DNA of 64,000 nucleotides, from the NCBI GenBank assembly GCA_021014325.1, contig CM037457.1, positions 5,624,721-5,688,720 on the forward strand, written 5' to 3'. Each line of letters opens with the position of its first letter. Positions within the stretch are counted from its first letter, which is position 1. Both the position numbers and the translations under genes were made by a program. The stretch is from Plazaster borealis. Taxonomy: Eukaryota > Echinodermata > Asteroidea > Forcipulatida > Labidiasteridae. Below are positions 11,630 through 23,861 of the stretch, piece by piece. The notes beneath the pieces are model-generated. The model had not been told where the DNA came from. It saw nothing but the letters and a program-made list of their open reading frames with translations, and did no database searches.

Positions 11630-11938
11630 GTGTACAAACTTTAAGTGTATAACATTTTGTATGGCTTTTGTACAGCTTTTTGTGTGTTGAGTAATGCCTG
11701 CAAAGGAACCCAGTTACACTTATCGCTAAGAGAAGGGGTTTGCCCCGGTGTTTCTGGCAGTGGCTGCCGAGTGCGCCGCAGCACCTTGTAAAAACCTTAT
11801 AAGGTGCTGCATAAATCGGTCTCATAATTCATAAAAACTTCATAACCTGTCTTAAAAAGTGTCTCTCTTTGTTCAAGCGCCTTGAGCACCTTATTGGTGG
11901 ATACGTGCGCTATATAAAACTACATTATTATTATTATT
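11630..11938 (+). mobile_element. tRNA-derived SINE, 3' portion
   Basis: Contains the shared SINE body (GAACCCAGTTACACTTATCG, GGTTTGCCCCGGTGTTTCTGG, GCACCTTGTAAA) and ends with GCGCTATATAAA followed by an (ATT)n tail. The tRNA-like head is missing. The same body occurs at 12365-12900, 48365-48785, 52575-52985 and 58955-59325. Confidence 0.75.
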
Positions 11939-12364
11939 TGCATGTAAGTGCGTTTGTTCTTTTCCATGCGCCATCGAATCAAATATGCTGTTAATGTGAA
12001 CGCACAATCGTTATACATACGAGACTGCAGGCGTAACCCAGGGTGCACCAGGGTGCCAATTTTAAAGGTTGTTCACCATCCCTTTGTCTGTGCTATGACG
12101 TGGTAATTCTTTCAAATAAAATAATTCTAGCTCCATCTTTTGAGGCAGATTTTGCTCCCCCTTGAAATCTATAGAGAAGTCATCTCTAATCAAAAATAAT
12201 CTCAAGTAAAAAGCATGACATTCATCATCATTTGTATTTGAACAGTATAGTAACACACAATGAATCGATGGCACGGATTAGCAGTTGCGTACTAGGCACG
12301 CACGTCTGATTCAAAATTTAAAACGTATAACATGTCTGCACCCAGGAGGCTTCTAAAACTTGTG

Positions 12365-12900
12365 AGTGTATAAAAGAGGAGTTATAATAATGTATAGTCT
12401 TATATAGCACACGTATAGATCAATAAGGTACTCAAGGCGCTTGAACAGACAGAAACATTTTAAGACAGGTTTTTGAAGTTTTGTTGAATTATGAGATCAA
12501 TTTATGTAGCACCTTATAAGGGTTCACAACACCAGGGCAAACCCCTTCTCTTGGCGATAAGTGTAAATGGGTTCTTTTACGTGCATTACACAACACACAG
12601 GACCTACAGCTTTACGTCCCATCCGAAGAACGCAGCAATAATGGTTAAATCTTGAGGACACAAGTGTCAAGACCAGCAGCAGATTTCACAAAACTTTACG
12701 CAACTGCGTATATCCATTTGTGCACAATTTCTTGTAGTAGTGGTGCACAACTTACGCAATAAATGTTGTGCAAGTGGACTTACGCAGTTGCGTAAAGTTT
12801 CATGAAATCAGCTGCAGGACTCGAACCCACACTCTGCTGATCAGAAACGCCAAAGCTTGAGTCTGGTGCTCTTTACCGCTCGTCCACAACATGCCAATTT
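12365..12900 (-). mobile_element. tRNA-Leu-derived SINE interrupted by a foldback MITE
   Basis: On the minus strand the head has box A-like sequence, an anticodon-loop-like ACTCAAG and a box B (GGGTTCGAGTCC) near 12815-12895. The SINE body runs to 12365 with the GGTTTGCCCTGGTGTT and TATAT motifs. It is split at about 12672-12814 by the foldback element listed next, so the SINE is older than that insertion. Confidence 0.75.
12674..12814. mobile_element. foldback MITE, TTTACGCAACTGCG family (nested)
   Basis: Left arm GATTTCACAAAACTTTACGC and right arm GCGTAAAGTTTCATGAAATC are inverted copies, with a second inverted pair GTTGTGCAAGTGGAC / ATCCATTTGTGCACAA inside. Two further copies: 40178-40312 and 63088-63222. 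It sits within a SINE, showing the SINE was there first. Confidence 0.8.
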
Positions 12901-13404
12901 GCACTTTAGTCAATATATATAGCTCTATGTATGAAAGAGACCTTTTTTTCTGGATTATACTTTTTTTTATTGATTTCACTAATTTGTACCATTTTACCTT
13001 CATTCCACAAATTACTATACAGCCTTGTAACTAGGAAGTAACCTGATTAAATTAGGTCCGACAACCTTACATTGCTTCCTGTCACTGACAAATTATCAAC
13101 ACTACATGTACAATGTACATGCAATACATGTACATGCATACAAAGTGTACAGTTTATTTGCATTCATCAATCAACACCAGGCTGTATTGCAAATGCAAAA
13201 GGTGATGTGTTTTCAACTGATGTTTTGCTGGGCTGGACTTCTCAAGGGAATGTGATGATGAATGAGAAGGCTTAATGTACATGTATGGTATGATCTCACC
13301 GTACAGCATCAAACATGCACAAACTGCATTAAACACAGCCACTGCATTCAATTACAAGGTGCTCGCTCGTCTTGCTTTCCATGTACAAATCCCTGCATCA
13401 AATT

Positions 13405-14350
13405 TTACCTTTTTCTCAATCTGATTACTCACCTTACATTGACTCTGATTACTCACTTTACATTTACTCTTGTTACTCACTTAACAATGACTCTGGTTAC
13501 TCATTTTGCATTGACTCTGGTCACTCACATTGCATTGACTCTGGTCACTCACTTTGCATTGACTCTGGTCACTCACATTGCATTGACTCTGATTACTCAC
13601 TTTACAATGACTATGGTTACTCACTTTGCATTGACTCTGGTCACTCACTTTGCATCGACTCTGGTCACTCACTTTGCATTGACTCTGGTCACTCACATTG
13701 CATTGACTCTGATTACTCACTTTACATTGACTCTGATTACTCACTTAACATTTACTCTTGCTACTCACTTTACAATGACTCTGGTTACTCACTTTACATT
13801 GACTCTGGTTACTCACTTTACATCGACTCTGGTTACTCACATTGCATCGACTCTGGTCACTCACATTGCATCGACTCTGGTCACTCACATTGCATTGACT
13901 CTGGTCACTCACATTGCATTGACTCTGGTCACTCACTTTGCATTAACTCTGGTCACTCACTTTGCATTAACTCTGGTCACTCACTTTGCATTGACTCTGG
14001 TCACTCACATTGCATTGACTCTGGTCACTCACATTGCATTGACTCTGGTCACTCACATTGCATTGACTCTGGTCATTCACATTGCATTGACTCTGGTCAC
14101 TCACTTTGCATTGACTCTGGCCACTCACATTGCATTGACTCTGGTCACTCACATTGCATTGACTCTGGTCACTCACTTTGCATTGACTCTGGTCACTCAC
14201 ATTGCATTGACTCTGGTCACTCACATTGCATTGACTCTGGCCACTCACATTGCATTGACTCTGGTTACTCACATTACAATGACTCTGGTTACTCACATTG
14301 CATTCCTCTGATCTTTCACATTGCCTTGACTCTCCTGGTCACTCACTTTG
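13405..14350. repeat. 24-bp minisatellite, about 39 copies
   Basis: A head-to-tail array of a 24-bp unit, consensus ACTCTGGTCACTCACATTGC plus ATTG. Variation is mostly GGTCACT/GGTTACT/GATTACT and ACATT/ACTTT; the middle (13830-14270) is most uniform and the edges most diverged, as in an array kept uniform by unequal exchange. Because 24 is a multiple of three and the unit contains no stop in several frames, long open frames run through it on both strands (8-residue repeats LVTHIALT, SGHSHCID and, on the minus strand, SDQSQCNV). No start context, splice site or conserved domain supports translation. Confidence 0.93.
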
Positions 14351-14918
14351 CATTGGCAAAGTACCAACTTAAAATTTCAATCAGTATGTTTCAAGTGTCT
14401 ACAATTTTTAGATGGATGAGGGAAGGTTCTTGTAATACACATGTAGGCATATTCCTTGGATGAAGTGATGATAAACATACACACATAAAACTGAGTACAC
14501 TTTCAGTCACTGATCAAGAATGTCCATTTAAGTGGATGTGAATATCTTTTGTGGTAAATCACATCTTCCAGGACAAACATTGACAACAAATACAACATTA
14601 TAACATGCATGAGTACACATTCATTAGTAATATTAAAGTTTAGAGAAAAATGAATACAGATTATTTAGTTAACCCAAGTTTTAAAAATCTTATTTAGGAA
14701 TGTAGATGACTTTGTCTGTGGCTATGGATAGCTCTGGGTCACTAAAAAGCTGCAATATTACTGATGAAGCCAAACACCATCAAAAGCCACTCACAAAGCC
14801 AAATGGGACGTAACTTTAAACAAAGTCTGGTTCAATGAATTGCCTGGTAACAAGTGACATTCCTCAGACTGAAAACTGCGTTGCTGTGTCACATGGCTCT
14901 TAGCAAGATTTTGCATTA
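14350..14918. other. non-coding stretch, nothing recognised
   Basis: AT-rich arfaptin-intron DNA without a recognisable exon or repeat boundary. Confidence 0.4.
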
Positions 14919-14919
14919 A

Positions 14920-15002
14920 AGGCCATAGTCCGAATTGGCGGCTACGGGTGTTGCCAAGGGCGGCCTGTACTTCAAAGCATGTTCACATGGTGATCCAGCA
15001 GC

Positions 15003-15036
<34 letters not shown>

Positions 15037-15205
15037 GCCGTTAACTCAGAAACAGCCTGACCAACCATGCAACCAAGCAATAACCGGTATCGGAAGTTGT
15101 GAATGGATGTTTCCCTTAACTCAGGTCGTATCATGTACTTAAAGGCATGATGACGTGGCGATCCTGCCGTAAACGTAGCTTTAGCCAACAATTCGGATGT
15201 GGCCT
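14920..15205. mobile_element. MITE of the GGC-TGTGTC-AATTGGCGGC family with a CAG-repeat core
   Basis: Starts after TTAA (14916-14919) with AGGCCATAGTCCGAATTGG and ends CCAACAATTCGGATGTGGCCT, an inverted pair. It contains a CAG-rich triplet run (14997-15039) and the block GTTGCCAAGGGCGGCCTGTA shared with copies near 36150, 41780, 44915 and 51474. The polyalanine frame over the CAG run is not a gene. Confidence 0.7.
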
Positions 15206-15209
15206 TAGT

Positions 15210-16125
15210 CTGGTCAAAAAGTTATATCTTGCATACCTCGATACAAATGTACACAATTTGCACAATGCAACAATTTCTCACTCCATCGGTTTGAGCTTAC
15301 ATGTGGGAGTTTCAACAACTGTACATTTGTACATGTATGACTTTGTCATGTATGACTTTACTACAAAAACTCATTTTTGCAATAAGGTCGTAACTCATCA
15401 TACGTATAACATTGGTAAGAATGAAAATATAAATGCTCACAGATTTGCACATAACTTACATGGTATAAAGATGGTCATGGTAGAAAACTTCCCCAAGTTT
15501 TTACGAAATGAGTAAACCAATAGTATTTATCCTGCAGGCATGGCAGGATAAATTCCGATGTTTGAAATAAAGTTAAAACACATAATGGGGTTTTGATTGT
15601 TTTCTCATGACTAGGAAGACCGCTGTAGCTTAAACTTTCACAGGTTTGTTATTTCATGTATATGTTGGGTCACATCGACTTTGGATACAGGTCTTTGGCA
15701 ATTACCAATCTTGTACACACCCTTTAACTGACACGACTTTCTCTTGTGTAACTACATGTAAAGCTTGCCTCTAAACCACATGACACAGCAACACTGTCTT
15801 TAGTTTGAGGAATTCAAATTGGTAACCAGGCAGATCAATGAACCAGACTTTAGCCAAAATTCAACAGGTAAAATGGCTTCTTTAGACACAGCCTAATTTT
15901 GCCAACATATTTGCATGCAGCACTTGGTAATATTATTACAAGATACTGAAATGCTTACATTGGTCAGTGGCTGGAGCTTGATCGTTCTCATCTACAGTCA
16001 CCAAGAAGAGAATGGAAAGGAAAAAAGAGAGATAAACAAGAATATGAGTTAGTTAGCAAGAGCAAAAATAATCAACATCAAGTTAAATTTTCAAAATCTT
16101 GACAAAACAGCAATGTTTATTAGTA
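15210..16125. other. non-coding stretch, nothing recognised
   Basis: An open frame of 122 codons (15147-15515, plus) begins inside the preceding MITE and shows no family resemblance or splice signals, so it is not called. Confidence 0.4.
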
Positions 16126-16127
16126 TT

Positions 16128-16265
16128 GGTTATCACACAAGCGTGAGTGGAATACGGAAAAATATAGCACTAATACCATATCCAACGAGGCTGAAGGCCG
16201 AGTTAGATATTGGACGCACACGCGCTATATTTTCTGTCTTCCACTAGTGCTTGTGTGATTCATTA
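16128..16265. mobile_element. foldback element
   Basis: ATCACACAAGCGTGAGTGGAA on the left pairs with TTCCACTAGTGCTTGTGTGAT on the right, and AAATATAGC with GCTATATTT inside. The adjoining 16270-16430 stretch repeats CACAATACG-type motifs and may belong to the same element. Confidence 0.65.
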
Positions 16266-17166
16266 ATTTATGTTCAATCAAACTTGACGCGCAGCTTAAC
16301 GCAATACGTGGTGTTGGAGCAGCTGTACGATTTGCGTATAGAGCTTAAAATAGCACAATACGCGGAGTTAGAACAGCACAATACGTAGGGTGTGATATGG
16401 GCAGTGCAATAAGTTTATATCACACCTCTTGTTGCTATGGGTCGACCAATCAGAATCGAGAATTCAAGTTTGCTTGAAGATAATAATTGTTGTCATTGAA
16501 GGAGTTTTTAATTGATATAGGATGAAAGTCTCTGCATCACTCCAGACACTGGAAAAACATCTGTGTGACGGCAGAAACAAAAGGTATTTCGTCTGGCAGG
16601 CCGAAATTCCATAGAAATATCAGTTTTGGTGCAAGAAGTTAATTTGCATTTCCTCGTTTGAAGCAACCACAACAATTACATCTCCCAATTCTGTCGTTTG
16701 ATACAGCCACTAGTAACGAATAAGGAGACATGTTCAAGTTAATGTACATAAATGAATAGCTCCCACAGTGGCTGTTAGTGAATCCATCACGAATAACGTC
16801 TTGCACCAAGACTACAATATTTACTGATATACTGTAATCTTACACGACGGGCACAATGTAAATACTGGAATTCATGAACTAAACTCTTTTTTAAAAATTT
16901 TTTTTAAACAGTGTGGTAAAATCCCCTTAAAACCTGTCCAGACATAACCAGCTTGTAGCAGCAGTGTATACAGTCTACTGTTCCTAAGTAAACTGCTATA
17001 CACATTATCATGAAGATGAAGCATGGACCTAACCTACATCATGACCAGACATGAGGTGAACAAAACTGCTGAACAGTTTCAACGGCAAGTGACTCATATG
17101 CACATGTACACAGCACTAATAACTTCTGTACTTTTCATGTTTAGTTTGCCTGTCAATGATGATAAT

Positions 17167-17440
17167 AACGTCGGCTCAGTGTTATAAGGTCATTAATTGC
17201 AAATTATGCATAATAATCAAAGGGTGTTAAAGGTAAAACAATTACAAATCTGAAAGCAATTATCAAAATCCACAAACATTTTTCTTCTGAAATGCATATT
17301 TCTTTTTGCCAAACAATTACTTTGGAGTCTACATTTATTTTAACCAATAAATTCCACTTGCCCGGAGCTTCAAAATATGTAACATCCACTTCATGAAATC
17401 CTTAAAGTACTGAGCTGACGATATGACCTTTGCCTTTAAA
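17167..17440. mobile_element. MITE, GTCGGCTCAGTG family (copy 1)
   Basis: Begins GTCGGCTCAGTGTTATAAGG and ends with the loosely inverted GAGCTGACGATATGACC. The interior (ATATTTCTTTTTGCCAAACA) matches 60248-60520 in the same orientation. Confidence 0.7.
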
Positions 17441-17449
17441 TATCATTTG

Positions 17450-18070
17450 CTATTTTTTGTGTACAGGTTTATAATTAACTTGTTAAAAAACCAGGCATAC
17501 ATGACCAGTGCCTAATTCAGGCCTGTGAGTGGACCCTTAAAAAAAGAGCTAAAACACTACATGATGTAAGAATGATCGTGGAACGTCAAGTGAGTGCGCG
17601 TCGCGCATTTACGCTGGTAGAATTGGGGCACCCCATTGATCCAGTAACTAGGCTTATTTCACATGATTGTAGTTGTACATTACTGTTGCCAAGCATATAT
17701 AAGGCCAAAAAGTGAAGAAGAAAAAGAAAAGAACAACAAAAACGGGGAAAAAACCCCCAAAACCCCCAAAACAAACGGATATCCGCTTTAAAGCGGAGAT
17801 TTCACAGGCCTGCTAATTTATGTCATTGAAAACTGAAAAAAAAAAGTTTATTTGGTAGTGATTTCATAAGCAGTGTTGTCTTTTAAAGTTTGGTTTTTAA
17901 CAGTTTGATTTCTTATCAGAGGAAGAGTTGAGATTTAATAACCTCTTGACATAATGCCGACATCTTTGTCTTGTTCCTGCTGTGCAATGAGCAGTGATTT
18001 ATGTTGGTTCTTAGATGCTATAGAGGGGTCAGACTATTTATGGACTTTTGTACCCTTCAGCCTAACTTCA
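17450..18070. other. non-coding stretch, nothing recognised
   Basis: Includes an A/C-rich low-complexity tract at 17715-17775. No exon or element ends were identified. Confidence 0.4.
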
Positions 18071-18507
18071 GGGGCGTGTTTTAGCGACCATGATCAGACA
18101 TGCTTGAGGTTCGGTTATTGGTTAAGCGTTTTTCACGCGTTCGGTTCAACCGCGGCGTTGCAACTGTTTCGAACAAACCGTAACCGAGTTGTTGGCTCGG
18201 TTAAGCTTGGATTAAAGATGGCGGATTCTACAAACTAACGAAAAATGCCATCGGAATTCTTTTAAAAATTTAAAAATATTGAAGCAAATAAAACCCAAAA
18301 TGGTTGATCATGACTGAGGTCCATTTCTTGAAAATAAAATGAAGGCAGCATTTTTTGAGAACATCAATTTCCTAGAGATGTGCCTACTTCATTAACCGTT
18401 TCTGGTTACCGACACATTTTTTGCGTAGCTTCCAGAAATTGTTTTGGTCAGTCACTGAATTTCACACCAGGAACTTGTTTCTGGTGAGGGTCGACAATAC
18501 ACGCCCC
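18071..18507. mobile_element. DNA transposon remnant with GGGGCGTGT ends
   Basis: Left end GGGGCGTGTTTTAGCGACC and right end GGGTCGACAATACACGCCCC are imperfect inverted repeats about 437 bp apart. No ORF of note inside; superfamily undetermined. Confidence 0.55.
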
Positions 18508-18509
18508 AG

Positions 18510-19220
18510 TTACAGTTTTTTAAATAGAAGATGATGAGAATTGCTGCACTGTGATAAAGTTGTGTTTGTAAAAATGGATTTTAAAGAACAGAACCAGTAA
18601 TGGTCATTTTGGTTTTTGCTGATTTGTTTGTTTTTATTATGTCAAACGAAAAGGCACGGGTTCAATTGTAAGTGAGAGCATACTAATTTATAGCAGCTGT
18701 ATATTTGCAATAGTTTGGATCTCATGTACATGTATGAATGTGTACATGCCATACACATTTACTAAGGCTCCTCAAAATCAACACTTATTGACAGTACATT
18801 GTACAATAAAGTGGTTTGTTTATTTTTCTTGAGATAAAAGTACACGTGTACATGTATACATGTACATGTACTGTTACTTAGTGTAAGTGATTTCCAAATG
18901 GGGGTACATGTTGATGGGCAAGTGACTGGTGTATGTTATTCCTAGGAATATGATAAAATCAAGTAGAGTGAACTCTGAAAATGGATTAGTAAGAACAGAC
19001 AGAAGCTAAATTATAGGCAAGAGCAAAAAAACAAATACAAAATTGAGGTTTGTAACTACAGAATGTACATAATGTGTATGATTATGTAAAGTGTACATTG
19101 TACACTTGTGTCCCATGATGGAAGAATTTTGTTCCTATCTGTCCATGACACACATGGTGTCATCATACACAGTATATTCTGAATAGCAAATGTGTTTACA
19201 CATAGTATAGTACATTGAAC
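18510..19220. other. non-coding stretch rich in TACATGTA palindromes
   Basis: Around 18720-18870 there are runs such as GTACATGTATACATGTACAT. No gene or element boundary recognised. Confidence 0.45.
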
Positions 19221-19221
19221 T

Positions 19222-19470
19222 GGGCCCAATTTCATGGCTCTGCTTACCGCCGAACTCTGCGCTTGTGATCACCATTCTCCGCTTACCGAGCAAGCGCCGA
19301 ATTTCTGCGCTAGCTGTGTAACCGTAGAATGCCCAGTAACGTGGACTACGCATGCGCACATGCAAAAATTCCCTGCTAACCCGTGAAATACGCTTGACGT
19401 TAGCGCGGAATTCCCTGCTTCCGTAAGGGCCGATTCTTTGCTTACGGTAAGCAGAGCCATGAAATTGGGC
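19222..19470. mobile_element. ATTTCATAGAGCTGCT-family foldback MITE
   Basis: GGGCCCAATTTCATGGCTCTG on the left is inverted as CAGAGCCATGAAATTGGGC on the right; GCTTACCG blocks are inverted inside. About 249 bp. Confidence 0.8.
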
Positions 19471-19606
19471 ACTGTATTAATGACATTTTATTTACATGTA
19501 GAACCATGTGCATTAATTATGAATGACTGAAGAATTAAGCACAAACAAATCCTTGGCACATACAAATACACCCTAACCACCCCAACCCAGTAAAATCCAA
19601 TTGCAC

Positions 19607-19740
19607 GTTTTGATTCTGTTGGACTGAGGACTGCACCAGTGAACTGATAATGCTATACATGAGACCAGGCAAACACGCAGTAATCAGAGTCTAACAGTTT
19701 GGGTGTTGAGTAATCATGTGGTGTTGGATTTTGTTACAGT
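19607..19740. repeat. dispersed repeat, pair with 27925-28065
   Basis: Shares TTGATTC-GTTGGAC-GAGGAC, CAGAGTC-AAC-AGTTTGG-TGTTGAGT and TGGTG-TGGATTTTGT with 27925-28065 in the same orientation and order. Unclassified. Confidence 0.6.
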
Positions 19741-19899
19741 GAGGAAGGAAACCCAAGGAAAAGGATTAAAAATGTTACGCCTTTAGATCCAAGGCAATTT
19801 TAATAAGAATGGTAGAAACAAATTAGGAGGATGAACTGGATACCATGTCATGAATGCTAATGTTGTGAAAAAGACAATAGATGGGTACATTAATGACAG

Positions 19900-20152
19900 A
19901 CCAATTTCATAGAGCTGCTTAATGGCAAGCAAATTTCCCTGCTTACTTTTGACGGAAAAATTTACGTTAGCACACGCGTGTTTTACAGGTTAGCAAGAAA
20001 ATAAGGCAGCCGTGGAATTGCTTCGATACTTCAGTCATTTGCTTCAGTGAAGCGCCGGCAGGTTGCCCTTTCCCGTGCTTACGGTTAGCAGTAATATGAA
20101 ATGGAAATTGCACAGTAAGCATAAATTAGCCGCTAAGCAGCTCTATTGGGCC
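19900..20152. mobile_element. ATTTCATAGAGCTGCT-family foldback MITE
   Basis: CCAATTTCATAGAGCTGCTTA on the left; TAAGCAGCTCTATTGGGCC on the right. The interior contains GTTAGCA / TGCTAAC-like inverted blocks. Confidence 0.75.
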
Positions 20153-20154
20153 TG

Positions 20155-21097
20155 CTGAGTTAGAAGACACAATGTCCATCATAAGGACACCAAATCAACA
20201 ACTTAGTATTCTGTAGCTCTGAATTATTACACAAGGATTCAGTAAGTTATAGAGATTCGAGTTTCAAACACTTCATGTAAATTTGTAATGCTAGCAGAAC
20301 AAATCAATAGATGCCGACACTCTATACATATGTGTACTTGAAGCTTTTGTAATTACATGTAGGTACATGTACATGCTTACTCTACAATGTAGGTGAACAC
20401 AGAACACAACATTGTGTGTATTTTGTGCTGTATTTTGAAAACCTGTTGACAAGCAATGCAATAATCTCCCACTTTTCAACCATACTCATTACTTGTGGCA
20501 TGGTTGGAATAAAAATGATGTTTTATTTCATACTGAGGAATTTCAAGGTGTAAAATAATACAGAATTATATTTTGGAAGAGTACACTCATTAACTATCCT
20601 CTACATGTACATGTATACATGTAGTTGTCAACAATAATACAACCAACTGAAGCCTAAAAAGGCCTTATACTTAACAGAAGAAGCCTGAGACCTCATTGAT
20701 GCAATTGCCTCCATGCCCCCTAGTCATTGCCTTGGTGCCCTTTGAAATGTTCCAGTAGAAATTTACACTTCCCTCATACATGTAGAGGTGCCCTTTACTA
20801 GTAGGTAAACTGCCTTGCCCCTAAAGAGCTAAGTATCAGGCATGCCTACAATGTACAAACCAAGCTGTGAAAACCAAGTATATTCCATTGTAACACCCAC
20901 TAATCATTGTTGCAAATTTTGTGCACATTCATGTGCGAATTTTGATTTTTATAGCAAATCAAATAAGAAACTGATTGTCTAGAGACTATTTTCTCGCATC
21001 GTAATAAAAAAGTTAAAACATGTTTTACTAAGGAATATTATACAGGTATCAAGTTTATAAGCAGGCTTTCAGATTGAAAATTGAAATTATATTTAGC
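20155..21097. other. non-coding stretch
   Basis: Contains the 20712-20832 copy of the dispersed repeat also seen at 1820-1935 (GTCATTGCCTTGGTGCCC) and a cluster of ACATGTAC palindromes at 20355-20380 and 20600-20625. No exon recognised. Confidence 0.45.
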
Positions 21098-21122
21098 AAA
21101 AAAAAAAAAAAAAAAAAAAAAA
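21098..21122. repeat. poly(A) run, 25 bp
   Basis: Uninterrupted A tract. It may be the tail of an unrecognised retroposed sequence, but no target duplication was identified. Confidence 0.8.
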
Positions 21123-21545
21123 GGTTAAAGAAACATTTTTAATACGGCCAATATTTTTTTGAGTGCACACTTCCAGACTTCCGTCTAGCCATGCTTCATG
21201 TATACCTTGCCCTTAAATAATCATCAGATAAATTTTAGAATGTACAAATTACAGCTGTCAATGCACATGAGGGGGATGCCACACATGCTGGTTGTGCTAT
21301 AATTACTACACAACTGATTTCTCCGCAGGGTCGCTGTTGGCATCGCGCTGCGCTGCCGATGACAAATCCACCGGGAGCTTGAAATAATCGCAATTGATCG
21401 GGGGCGAAAAAGCATGAGGGGAAAGGGTAAACACATGCCATGTCGTAAGACGTTATCTAATGGATTGTGAAAACAAACCAAGTGTCATCTGCCCGAGTGC
21501 AGAATGCACGGTACGCTAATGGAAATTAATTTATGCGCAGTTTAA

Positions 21546-22027
21546 AGGGAGGGTATACCTTTGGTATTTGACTCCGAAAATAAATGACTATCAAAACTTA
21601 CTTGGTAAGAAGCACTGCAGCTGTTGATAATGTATAACATTTTAAGAAACAATTCCCTCGTAAGGAATGTGGTTTTAGAGAAAGGGATTTAAAACAATTC
21701 AACTTGAGAAATGTTTTATGCATTAAACTCTCAAATGTTACTCTGTAAGCGCCATGGAGCATTGTTTTCGATGGATTTGGCGCTATATAAATTTTTACTA
21801 TTATTATTATTATTATTATTATTAAAACGTTTCTCATATTGTGTATTCCAATAACGGATTATTCTTCCTGCATAAACATAACTGCTCCAGATTTTGGGCG
21901 ATATCTCAAAAACACTACCATCCTTTGAAATGAAATTTTCACGGGGTAGTTTTATTGTATCTACATTTATATATAGGATTTAAAAAATCAAACGGTTCCA
22001 AAAACCAAAGGTAGACTTTTTTTACCT
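21546..22027. mobile_element. Kolobok-like MITE, AGGGAGGGTATACCTTTGG family (copy 1)
   Basis: About 482 bp flanked by TTAA at 21542-21545 and 22028-22031. Left end AGGGAGGGTATACCTTTGG; right end CCAAAGGTAGAC...ACCT. A SINE-type tail (GGCGCTATATAAAT plus (ATT)n, 21745-21825) is inserted inside. Homologues: 25608-26426 and 61076-61600. Confidence 0.8.
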
Positions 22028-22689
22028 TTAATGGTAAGATCAGTGTTCCCCATCCCATTCTAATGTGAGGTAACCCACGCCGCTACTTTTAGTGACTACC
22101 TTGCGCTTTTTTTATCAACTGTGAAAATTTGCCATAATGGAAATACTAACAAAAAAACTATGAACATGTAAATGGAATCATCGCGCATTTGTGTGAAATG
22201 CTGCAGCGTAAATTTTGTTTCAATCCTCAAGTTGAATTTTTACCGGCTCGCTCAGTTCATCAGCCAGGGGGGACTAACTGGGTATAATGCATTAGTGGTT
22301 TTTGGAAGCCTACATCTATTCTTTGCCTCCAGTTTTCATACAACCCACCTGTTTTAAGTTTCTTCAAATTTAGTAATGCAGTTGTACACGTAACGGATTA
22401 TGTTCTGTCACATTATCCGCTTATAATATACAAAAATTTGGCGCATCAAAATAAGAACCCGTTTGTATGGTAGCACTGTGGAAAATTTTTCTTATGCACG
22501 GCATTATTTCAGTGGGAACATTTCTCAGTTCTGAGAGAACTGGTACTGGTATCAATATAAATAAAGCTTACAGATTATTTTTAAAAAAAATTCACAATTA
22601 GTTGATACACAACATGTGTCACACCGTCAACACAAAATACAGGCAACAAATGTCTAATGTATGCATTGATCATGTGTTTAAACTTAAGA

Positions 22690-22890
22690 GCAAGGCACAA
22701 TTTTATCAGAGCTGCACAACAAGTAGCTAAGCACAAAACAATTTTGCTCACCAAAATAAGATTTTAACTGCCAAAATACCTAGTCATATCATGGTCACAT
22801 GTACTATATGTGTTTGGTATTCTGCCTAGTTTTGCTTAGCAGAAAATGCTTTTAAAGCAGGTAAAGCCTGTCTATAAAATTGGGCTCAGA
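22690..22890. mobile_element. ATTTCATAGAGCTGCT-family foldback MITE, diverged
   Basis: AGTAGCTAAGCACAAAACAAT on the left and GTTTTGCTTAGCAGAAAATGC on the right, ending ATAAAATTGGGC. The left terminal repeat is eroded. Confidence 0.6.
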
Positions 22891-23034
22891 TGAGACTTTT
22901 TTACATGGGAGTGAATCATATTGAATGGTGATGTAATAGTAAAGGAAAAAACTATTATCCAAGTGGAATATGTACATGTACATGTGTACATGAAAATAAG
23001 TGTATGAACCCCATCAGGGTCCCTTTACATACCC

Positions 23035-23345
23035 TGCCAAATACAACAGAATGCAACACAGTTGAAATGAGAACCATGCCAAATGCAACAAAATGCAACA
23101 AGGGATTTTGTTGCATTGTGCAGGCATGTTGTTTGTGTTAGGACTGAGCAAGGGGGTTTGCCCTGCTAAATGCAACAGTATGCACATAAGTGTAGTGGTG
23201 ACTACAATGTACAACAAAATGCAACACCAATATGAAGTCACTTGACTGCTAAATGCAACAAATTCAGTCAAAGAATGACATCTGAGTTGCCAAACGCAAC
23301 AGATTACAACAACTTTTACCATTTGGTGCATATTGTTGCATTTTA
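23035..23345. repeat. degenerate tandem repeat with ATGCAACA units
   Basis: AAATGCAACA or CAAATGCAACA recurs at least eight times at irregular spacing, often preceded by TGCC or TGCT. An open minus-strand frame of 111 codons across it, with repeated CCILLHLAG-like phrases, is a by-product of the repeat. Confidence 0.65.
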
Positions 23346-23861
23346 GCATGGTTAGGGTTACTTAATGCAAGGCTGTGTATTGAATTGAGCTATGTATGTG
23401 TGTACATGACTACACGTGATCTTCGTATCAACAAATCAGTATATTAAATGATAAATCTACAATACACATGTTTGTGTGTTATGGTTGGCAAATGGTTGAT
23501 GTGATAATTAATATACCCCGATCTTATCTTCCAAGTCAAGATTGCTTAACGCTGAATCAACAACCCAAAACATCGTCACTGTACATTTGGTAATCCACCC
23601 ATTCAAACCATTTGATGAATCCAGGCTTATTGCAGTTCTTCAAAACATTCAAAATTGGTTTATTTATTGGCAAACTTAAATGAAATGGGTACCAAGAGCT
23701 GGTTGATTACTGTTCAGTCAATTTGTCAGATCATACATGTAGTGCTGGTGTAGTTAAGCTGTTGTATTGGATACAAATTATGAACTTGTATGAATTTCAA
23801 ACCCAAAGTACATGTACCCTAAGACCGACAAACTTTGTCACCTAGGATTGAGTCAAGTTCA

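Noticed and set aside
13262..14463. Two long plus-strand ORFs (349 and 363 codons) as repeat proteins
   Set aside because: They are the 24-bp minisatellite read in two frames; the minus strand is open too, so openness follows from unit composition. No signal peptide, splice context or conserved residue pattern.
14916..15191. Minus-strand ORF with a polyalanine run
   Set aside because: The Ala run is a CAG triplet repeat inside a MITE.
15147..15515. Plus-strand 122-codon ORF
   Set aside because: Starts inside a MITE terminal repeat; no domain, no splice support.
23014..23349. Minus-strand 111-codon Cys/Leu-rich ORF as a membrane protein
   Set aside because: Created by a degenerate ATGCAACA tandem repeat; repeated CCILLHLAG phrases mirror the DNA unit.
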